Shown here one piece after another: positions 56,210 to 64,000 of a stretch of 64,000 nt of DNA. Source of the DNA: Ophiura sarsii (Eukaryota > Echinodermata > Ophiuroidea > Amphilepidida > Ophiuridae); assembly GCA_035610835.1 (NCBI GenBank), contig CM069446.1:73765062-73829061 (forward strand). Reading direction: 5' to 3'. The first letter of the stretch is position 1. Each line of letters begins with the position of its first letter. The notes beneath the pieces are model-generated. The model saw only the letters and a list, made by a program, of their open reading frames with translations. It was not told the DNA's origin and searched no databases. A program made the position numbers and the translations under genes.

Positions 56210-57469
56210 CACTCTAAGAAAAAAGGATTCTAGTGGGGGTTCTTGAAATGGCAAATGGTTCTTGGCAGAACCATGTTTCTCTAAAGAACCTTTAAAGGTT
56301 CTAAAAGGTTTGTTAGGGGTTCTTTAACACCGCAAAAAGGTTCTATGTAGTGAGATGGTTCCAGAAAGAACCCTTATTTGGGGAAAATGGGGTTCTTGGT
56401 ATACACTTATCGGAAATGCTGAAATTTGCATACGTACATCTTAATAAATGAGTTCGCAATGTAATAATTGTTTTGTAACCCTGTTAATAAACGGTACTGT
56501 GTAAAAAATTACAAATATTTACTTTCTACTTTATTTCTTTATTGATATGATTATAACCAAGTATAATCAATGACTTAAGACTTTGACTTGCTGACTTTTA
56601 TCAATTTAACACCATTGATTCTGTATTTTGTAAATATTATCTAGTCAGATTCACAGTCAGTTTGTTCATCATTTAATAGAACCTTAAGGGTTCGGCATAC
56701 ATGCCAAAACTGAAGAACCTTTTTAGGTTCTTTCAAGAACCCTTTCAGAGGGTTCTTGATAGAACCATGAGGGTCAATGTTTCCACATTGCAGGTAATTA
56801 CCCGGAATTCGGGTAATTTTGGTTGTTTCCAGGTAATGTTCGGGTAATGAAATAATTCCAGGTAATTCCGGGTAATCCGGAAATTTCAAAACTGTGATAA
56901 TATATCCACCCTTTTTCTTCTTTTTTAATTAATATTTGGTTCCACGTAATAATATTAAACAGTTTTTCCCAACCTTAGCGACAATCACCCCCTGGTCCAT
57001 TGTATTACTTTCAAAACACAAAATGAGCGCCCTCTGTGTTAGTAGACCATTCATTGATTCATTCATTATACCACTCATCTCCCGTACGTATTATTTTTTG
57101 ATGCGGAATTCGGAGTTTCTCAATACATTTAATTCTTGCATTTCTTATGACCTCCATTAATTTTGTTAAACAGCCAAAAACTGCACGGATATAGCAATTT
57201 TGAAGATTTCAGGTAATCCCATCAAATTCCAGGTAATCTGAGACTCTATTCCAGGTAATTTTTGTTTGAGGTGTGGAAGCACTGATGAGGGATCTAAATA
57301 GAGGACAAATCTGAAGAACCATTTAAGGTTCTATTTAGAACCCTTTCTTGGGGGCTCTTTGAAGAACCATTAAAAAATGGTTCTCAGGGGGAACCCTCGA
57401 GGGTTCTAAATAGAGGACAAGCTGAAGAACCTTTTAAGGTTCAAAGTCGCACCTTTTTTTCTGAGAGTG
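56210..57469. mobile_element. TA-flanked element rich in AGAACC/GGTTCT palindromes, 1260 bp
   Basis: CACTCTAAGAAAAAAGG and, inverted, CACTCTCAGAAAAAAAGG, flanked by TA at 56208-56209 and 57470-57471. Both subterminal regions hold many AAAGAACCTTT and AAGGTTCT words in both orientations. The middle has a separate set of 'ccaggtaatt(c)cgggtaat' repeats (about 56790-57260). No transposase. A fragment of this family lies at 20830-20914. Confidence 0.8.
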
Positions 57470-57584
57470 TATTTGAATCTGATTAACGAAGTAGGATGAA
57501 CCATGTGCATATATAGACACAAATCCGTTTTTGTCTAGGTTCCAAAACTTTACTTGAAGGAAACTTAGAAAAGAGTTATCATGG

Positions 57585-58105
57585 CTCAATTATAAATCCT
57601 TGGACTGTTGTTATAAATCCTTGGACTGTTGTTCTAAATCCTAGGACTGTTGTTCTTAATCATTGGACTGTTGTGCTTAATCCTTGGACTGTTGTTCTTA
57701 ATCCTTGGACTGTTGTTCTTAAATTGGACTGTTGTTCTAAATCCTTGGACTGTTGTTCTAAATCCTTGGACTGTTGTTCTTAATTCTTGGACTGTTGTTC
57801 TAAATCCTTGGACTGTTGTTCTAAATCCATAGACTGTTGTTCTTAGGCGGCATTGGAATGTAGTTCTGAATCCTTGGACTGTTGTTTTAAATCCTTGGAC
57901 TGTTGTTCGAAATCCTTGGACTGTTGTTCTTAATCCTTGGACTGTTGTTCTTAATCCTTAGACTGTTGTTATAAATCCTTGGACTGTTGTTCTAAATCCA
58001 TGGACTGTTGTTCTTAATCATTGGAATGTAGTTCTGAATCCTTGGACTGTTGTTCTAAATCCTTGGACTGTTGTTCTAAATCCTTGGACTGTTGTTCTAA
58101 ATCAT
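57585..58105. repeat. 21-bp minisatellite, about 24 units
   Basis: Unit TCCTTGGACTGTTGTTCTAAA with minor variants. The unit length is a multiple of three, so short frames persist, but they are not genes. Confidence 0.95.
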
Positions 58106-58119
58106 CTAATCCATCTGTA

Positions 58120-58125
<6 letters not shown>

Positions 58126-58173
<48 letters not shown>
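58126..58173. repeat. Poly-C run (48 C)
   Basis: An exceptionally long homopolymer, about 20 bp past the minisatellite and next to the BEL/Pao remnant. Its exact length is uncertain. Confidence 0.9.
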
Positions 58174-58195
58174 ATTGTCTTGCAGTATTGAGCGT

Positions 58196-59640
58196 CTAAG
58201 TGATCTTTGGTTTACTGGGTACACCGTACACAACCCATCCAAGCGCTGTCTTGATTGCGTACGGATCACCCGGTCTGCCTGTGATGACTCCTTCTAATGG
58301 TGCGGAAGCTGCCGGCACATTCCACCCATTTATTAACGTCACCTTGGGGATCCGGGATTGATCATCTTCCATGGATATTTGGCAATGGAATGTCAGACAG
58401 ATGACTCCATTGTTGTAGATCATCTTGCATCGTCATATCTTCAGTAGTGACTGGCATGTCATCGTTGACATACACTCCGGTAGATCGATGAGGTTCCTCT
58501 GGTCCATGCTGACTATTTGAAGTTTATCGAGAACGACCGCTGATTCTGTGACTTCTTCTAGATTTAGAGTTTTCAATAGAAGGCTCCGTTTCTTTGTTCT
58601 GACAAATCGTCACAGATAGCACTATCTGCAAACACCGCCCCACATCCATTATCAAGAAAGGCGTAAGTCGCTATGTGCTCATTACTTGATGTCGCCATTA
58701 CAATGACTGGGACAATGGCCATCGTAGGATTTGTAGTCTATGTACATTCGTATCGGCCCCTACCAACGCATTCGGTAGTTATCTGGGCGGGAGATGGAGC
58801 TTCAGACCGGTCAACTTTCTTGTGGACGCGTTCCATATCTTGATTGTGAAGAATTGTAGGGTGATTTCTTTTGCATTTTTCACATTTCTGCGGATTTGGA
58901 CATTTGGACTTCATATGTCCTTTTTCCAAACAACCGAAACACAGACTTTTCTTGAAGCAGAAGCTGGATTTCTTTTCCGGGCTCTGTCGACTGAAATTTC
59001 TACATACGTTGAAAATGGTGTTTACTACTTTCACTGCAAAACAGGCATGGCGCTTTGGTTTTTACAACTGATGTTGAGTAGGCCCCTCTTGGTCTAGTAT
59101 TGGCCTGATTACTGCGGGGATTACTACGGTCGTCCCGTTTCTGGTATCCCAGCCCGGCAACGCGTGGATCGTTTTGATTTCGGCTAATGAATCCTACGAA
59201 TTCCTCAAAATCTTGTAAGTTGGGTGCTCTATGGCGGTGCTCTCTCAGCTTCCCAACTTGTGACACCCACTGCTGTCGGAAATTTATTGGTAGCTTACTT
59301 GCCAAGATCCTGAGATTTTCGTAGCCATCGAGGCTTGTTATGTCCTCATTTCCCTGCTTTGAGGTTATCTTATTTATTTGAAAATGGAGAATTTTCGCAG
59401 ACCATGGCCATCTCCATTTGCTATTCTTGGCCATTCGCTAGCCTTTTCTTTAAATTTGGTTGCTAATATTTGTGGGTACCATAGTCGCGGAATAGAAGGT
59501 CCATAGCTGTCTTGTAAGCTGACGTCGCTGGTTCAATCATTTCACAGTTTTTTGATGAGCTCATGTGCCTCGCCAGTGGGACTGTCTGTTTAGGATCTCC
59601 AATCTTCTGGCTGGGTCGTTGGTGTTTGTTTCGACCATAT
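58196..59640 (-). pseudogene. BEL/Pao retrotransposon gag-protease remnant
   Basis: Read on the minus strand from 59640. A gag segment (59434-59000: LHFQINKITSKQGNE, LASKLPINFRQQW, NLQDFEEFVGFISR) precedes a zinc-knuckle region (CFGCLEKGHMKSKC then CEKCKRNHPTILH). One in-frame stop at 58738-58740 follows. A protease segment with AFLDNGCGAVF then DDMPVTTEDM, LQQWSHLSDIPLP and DPYAIKTALGWVVYG follows in shifting frames; the last is the hallmark of the BEL/Pao A17 peptidase region. Reverse transcriptase and integrase are missing, ending near the poly-C run. No LTR was found. It is a decayed, non-functional copy. Confidence 0.85.
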
Positions 59641-59795
59641 TTTAAAACTTTTTATTTAAAGTATAAGGATGGGTCTGTATCATGTAATAATTGGTTTTTG
59701 AAAAACTATCTTGTATATTGCTAACGAATATACGGTAAATTTCCAATATTTTTACCTGAAATATACCCCAAAATACCTAAAATCTCCAATGGGCT

Positions 59796-59809
59796 GTTGC
59801 CATGGCAAC
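59796..59809. promoter_or_regulatory. Perfect RFX X-box palindrome
   Basis: GTTGCCATGGCAAC matches the full-length palindromic consensus for RFX transcription factors, which control ciliary genes in animals. No target gene start is visible nearby. Confidence 0.5.
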
Positions 59810-59873
59810 GAGTAATAGATTAACAAACTATTCTCGTTATTCTAACATGCTACCAAAGTACTTCAACCTGGCA

Positions 59874-59897
59874 AGGTACAAGGCATGCCTTGTACCT
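59874..59897. other. 24-bp perfect palindrome
   Basis: GGTACAAGGCATGCCTTGTA, plus flanking bases, reads the same on both strands. It is followed by a partial repeat 'gcatgccttgcaaggta'. Confidence 0.8.
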
Positions 59898-60201
59898 CGC
59901 ATGCCTTGCAAGGTATGAGCAAACAAAGAGTTATGACCTTTGCCAACAATACTCAATAAAAATTAACTGAAGTAACAATCTTAAAATACGGTATACAATT
60001 CCACTAAACTAATTGAGGCTATTAGCCAACAAAGAATCATTGAATAATCCGTTTCCAATACACCTTGTCAAATTAACTTTACTTATCAAAGCTGCCAAAA
60101 TGATTTACTTTGAAAATCAGAAAGTCTCCTGTTAACTTTAATGTCATAAGTTCAATTCGTTGTTTTTTCGACGTTTCAAATACGGCACTGTAAACCTACA
60201 A

Positions 60202-60450
60202 GTCTCCTGTAATCTGGAAAAACATAGTAAGTCAATTTTGGTGAAAATTGAGTGAGACCCATATTTGGACTTAATACTAGGTTTTTCCCCTCAGTTTATA
60301 AAGTTAAAGTGTGTGATGAAACACTTCCTTGTCGCATCTGGAAGAACCTAGTATGGAAAAACCTCATCTGGAAAAAATATGGGAACAGTTTTCCTTTTCC
60401 TCAAATTTGCGTTCAACAGACTTACTAGGTTTTTCCAGATTACAGGAGAT
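60202..60450. mobile_element. Small TIR element, 249 bp
   Basis: TCTCCTGTAATCTGGAAAAA and its inverse, continuing through TAGTAAGTC. An internal 'ggaaaaacc' motif is repeated. The target duplication is unclear. Confidence 0.7.
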
Positions 60451-60451
60451 G

Positions 60452-62550
60452 TGTTCCAGGTATACATAACGTCTTTCAAATAAAGTGCTCAACAAAAGAA
60501 AGTCGTACACTTTGTTTAGGTCATTTAAAGTAACCTTCTATTATATTTTTACCAAACAGGCTAGATAGACATTTAAATGAATTTTTTAGGCACATTTTGA
60601 TACCAAACATAACACCTAGCAACAAAGATAAACTATGATTAGCGCCATTTAAAGAAAGTCACTTTTCAAAAGTCACATTTTCAATACACTATGCGGGAGG
60701 AAAAGGGGTGTGTGTGAGGTTCACCCCGTGCGTGACACTGTTATAACCAGGATTGACCGGCGGGCAATCGATCACACTTCGCTGCGTTGGGTGACGTACA
60801 CTTATTGAGCGGGAAAAATTTTGATTCCCATGACACTTTGAATTTGAATTAGCCCGCGAATTGATGGAAAATGCGCAGCGATCAACACGGGACTGATACG
60901 GCTTATGTGGTTGTTAATTGTTGTGTTTCATGATAGGGGAGCAGATTTCACGGTACCAATAGGGGAACCGGCAATTACGATACACATTGGAATTAATTTG
61001 CTAATATTAAAAAAGACAGTTTGAAGTGTCTGCCAGTAAAAGTTGCAAAAATCTGGGTCATTGGTTTTGAAACAATAGTATCATTAACATCAAATTTGCA
61101 TAATTGTCCTGTCGCCGTGAATACACGAATTAACCCTTGTAACAGGAAAACAAAACAACATAGAACCATGCTGTTTTTTCTAAGTTGAAGAACAGCGTAC
61201 ATACTGTTAGTATATGTCAAAATAATTTTTGAATTTAAATTAAAAGATAGATTTTTAACATAAATATCTACATTTTTTGTCATTTTTTTGAAAATGACCT
61301 AACATTTTCACTTATTATAGAAATACCAAACAATAGTTTTTATTAATCTTTTAATTGTATGATTAAGATATGAGTTCTGATTGTCCATGTCAAATGTGAT
61401 GGTCGTACGGCAAATATTGTGATAGTTGAGGTAGAAAACAGCAATTCTGTGTTTTTACAGTTTTGATGAAGACACATTATGTATACATGTATAGCGGACT
61501 GTATAATGAGTCAATGAGCCCATGCATTACAATAGCCACTTTAATTGTAGTAGTGTCAAACACGGCATGGCAGCTTACATTGAAATTACGCGATGTCTTA
61601 CACAAAATGGTGTTCAACATGGTCAAAATGGAGGATATTTAGATATTTCTATTCATACTTCTAAGAGTGAGTGCTATGACACAGGAATTAAGCCTAACAT
61701 CCTTTTAATGTGTTCGCTGTAGGTTAGAAAAGCATATTTTAAGGATCCAATGAGTGGGACCGACACTTTCGATACACTTTTCGATTTTAAGGCTAAATTT
61801 GTAACTGTTTCAAGTTAAAATCAAAATGGTGGTTGTGGATGGTATACTAAATATCAAATCGATGTTTTACAGAATTAACACAATAGCGATTCCCATAATG
61901 GCATACATCTATTATAGTCGAGCATCAACCCATATGAGGACATTTAAATATACCCGTTATAAAAAGTATAGAAATTACAGTCAATCTGAGGACAAAATTA
62001 TTTATGTCACCATACATGTGAGGACAAAAGTATGTTATGTATATTGACGTCTAATGGAGTACAGGGTCATACACCCTAGGGGGTGAGGACACTACTCCTA
62101 TACGTTTTTATGCATGAAAAATTCGAGGACTTGAAAAACATTTCCGGCTGGTTAGACAAATGTCCTCAAATTGGCGGGTGCGGAAGTACACATAGGCTAT
62201 ACATAACCCCATACATAAACATTTATAGTGATACATGTAGTAGTTATCGTATATTATAGTGTATACATTTTTATATGTTTAAGAATATAATTTTAGGATC
62301 CCGTTTAAAACAATTGCTTTAGATTTATGTAAATATTAAAATTTAAAAAAAATCAGGAACAAATAATCGGGAAAAATGTTGTGATATTTGTCATTCGAGG
62401 GAATGGAGAACCTGGCCCAACACGCAGGAACTCAAAACGTTAACAAGGAGTGCTAAATAACTGGGTATGGACATCAGTGTAGAAAAATGTAAGGTGGTGA
62501 AGGTGGGATCCAAAAAGTATGAGTAAGTGACAGCATACTTTGGAATTAAA
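60452..62550. other. No recognisable gene
   Basis: AT-rich. 'gaggaca' words recur at about 61933-62155. Frames of 60-96 codons lack motifs. Confidence 0.35.
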
Positions 62551-62555
62551 AACTA

Positions 62556-62776
62556 CACACAGAAAACACTATGTAAAAAAATTACACAAATTATGTAAAA
62601 AATACACGATCTGTGTAAAAATAGAACTCCATAATATATATGTAAACAGTTGTGTTAAGCTTTTGCATAGGAATTTACACAAGCTTGGGTATATATTACA
62701 TGTTTTATGTAAACTCTTACATAATAATTATGGAGTTCTATATTTACATAATTTTTTACATAGTGTTTTCTGTGTG
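62556..62776. mobile_element. TA-flanked foldback MITE, 221 bp
   Basis: CACACAGAAAACACTATGTA and its inverse, continuing through AAAAATT; also 'atagaactccataat' and its inverse inside. TA lies at 62554-62555 and 62777-62778. Confidence 0.8.
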
Positions 62777-62899
62777 TAAAGACAGTGTAACAGTTCAAGT
62801 ATCAAGAAGAAACCAATAACAGATGATGCTCATAACAGGAGATCAAAATAAGAATTGCTGTTGTAACCTTTTCACTTCAAAAGTTGAAACCCATCTGGA

Positions 62900-63280
62900 G
62901 GGAAAGCTCATTGAATGAAATCACGAATAAGGCTTCTACAAGCACTGGTAACACCCTTAAGTCCTTCTGTGCCATGTGAAACCTGGACACTTAATGCACA
63001 TAGACGGAGAACGAATAAATGCATACCATCAACCAAAAACGTAAGGAGCATTAAATAAGATCTCCTTTCAGTTACGAAAAGGAGAAAACTCATGGTGGTT
63101 TGAGCATGTTAAAAGTTAAATGGAAGCCGGCAAATGCTATTTTGCAAGGAGGGTCAGATGGGGTAAGAGAGGGGAGGTTGAAACAAAGACATTGATGGAC
63201 AATATCAAACAGTGGAAAGAAATTAAATTTGGCCGCCTGATCAGAATAGTCGGTGACAGGCAGCTATGGTAAACTTTAGA
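62900..63280 (+). pseudogene. RTE-like LINE 3' fragment
   Basis: A frame reads VRWGKRGEVETKTLMDNIKQWKE, comparable to the C-terminus of fragment 2 at 24.5 kb (RKTAWTDNIRDWT), followed by a stop at about 63270. Upstream pieces (HMDGERINAYH-like, WWFEHV) are frameshifted. Only the tail is present. Confidence 0.5.
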
Positions 63281-64000
63281 CTCTACATCTATCATTACGC
63301 TATTCTAAACCAAGATTTAAAGGAGGTGTCCAGAGCCTTTACCGCTTGTCAGGCTTGTTGACATGCTTGAAAACACCATTCTTTCACGCGACTAATGCTA
63401 CATCTCATGATATTTAAATTGGAACTGTCTGCCGGAATAGCCTACATCATGACTAGTGAATCTTTGATTTATTTCAAAAGATTCATGAAAACTTACCCAA
63501 TGTCGAGCTTTATCATGTTTATGTAGATATTGTTTTGGACTCTTGGGTTTCACAATAGTTTTATTTCACCTTTGTCAAAAGTTTCTTATGCGTCTTCATA
63601 GGCGGTGTTGTCATGAGCATTAGGCCCAAATCTTCCTTTCCCCTTTTCTTTATCTTTTAAAGTTATTATTCTTTTTTTTTTAATCAATTACAAATTTTTC
63701 ATGATTACATAATCGTCACCCTCTTTTTTTTATCTTAACAAAATTACATACATATATATATCAATATATTCCCAAAAACCCTGTTATTATATTACTTGTA
63801 TCATTTTCTTGCATTTAGGCCTAGGTAATTTCAAAATATGATTATTTCAAAGTCACACATCTCACACAATCAATGTACATTAATGTGTTTAAATCTCAAT
63901 TCTGATTTTAAAAGAAATATAAAATAAGGATGATTTGCTTATTGAAAATCATTTGCTTATTGATAATTGATGGTAGAAATGGATCGTTATCAACAACAAG
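63281..64000. other. No recognisable feature
   Basis: AT-rich DNA with T-runs; no gene recognised before the window ends. Confidence 0.35.

Larger units (their letters stand above)
59641..60200. other. Non-coding, with X-box and palindrome
   Basis: No gene. The two sites in it are listed separately. Confidence 0.4.

Noticed and set aside
57650..57832. 60-codon repetitive frame
   Set aside because: It results from a 21-bp tandem repeat whose period is a multiple of three.

Overview
This is a window of animal nuclear DNA: AT-rich, gene-poor and crowded with transposon remains. There are no operons, no bacterial signals and almost no long open frames. The mix of RTE-like and CR1-like LINEs, BEL/Pao and DIRS-type retroelements, many TA-, TTA- and TTAA-flanked foldback elements, tRNA-derived SINE sequence and an intronless leucine-rich-repeat receptor of the relaxin-receptor/GRL101 type points to a marine invertebrate. 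An echinoderm, hemichordate, amphioxus or mollusc would all fit; the sequence alone does not decide which.

Layout. 1-1458 (minus) is the open 5' part of a DIRS-type gag gene cut by the window edge. 2.1-9.4 kb holds DNA-transposon foldbacks (a TTA-flanked head-to-head pair and an 868-bp mariner-type foldback), a LINE tail, a tRNA-derived SINE, a 61-bp satellite and a BEL/Pao pol tail. 9.95-11.9 kb is a 19-20-bp minisatellite that changes strand twice. 12.2-19.2 kb is a three-copy tandem duplication of an intronless SLC18-like (vesicular amine transporter) gene. The middle copy is intact, copy 1 is broken by a 2-bp insertion, and copy 3 is broken by indels and a 498-bp MITE. 22.4-24.6 kb has two decayed LINE reverse transcriptases. 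24.7-34.8 kb is repeat-rich and non-coding. 34.75-35.16 kb is a duplicated promoter-like segment, followed by 3 kb of a satellite in which nearly every unit carries a 3' splice-site-like tract, a 5-nt gap and a GTAAGT donor-like motif. 39.66-40.71 kb is a mariner-type element without a transposase. 41417-45427 is the main gene: a 1336-residue LRR seven-transmembrane receptor in one exon with a long Pro/Ser microsatellite. 47-57.5 kb contains many MITEs, an array rich in TGAGTCA motifs and a second LINE tail. 57.6-58.2 kb is a 21-bp minisatellite and 48 Cs. 58.2-59.64 kb (minus) is a BEL/Pao gag-protease pseudogene. The rest is non-coding, with small foldbacks and an RTE tail.

Only two loci look like working host genes: the transporter at 14603-16030 (minus) and the receptor at 41417-45427 (plus). 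Nothing in the sequence links them functionally. The rest is mainly a record of repeat insertion. Several insertions can be dated relative to their hosts because the interrupted sequence exists elsewhere in the window in uninterrupted form.
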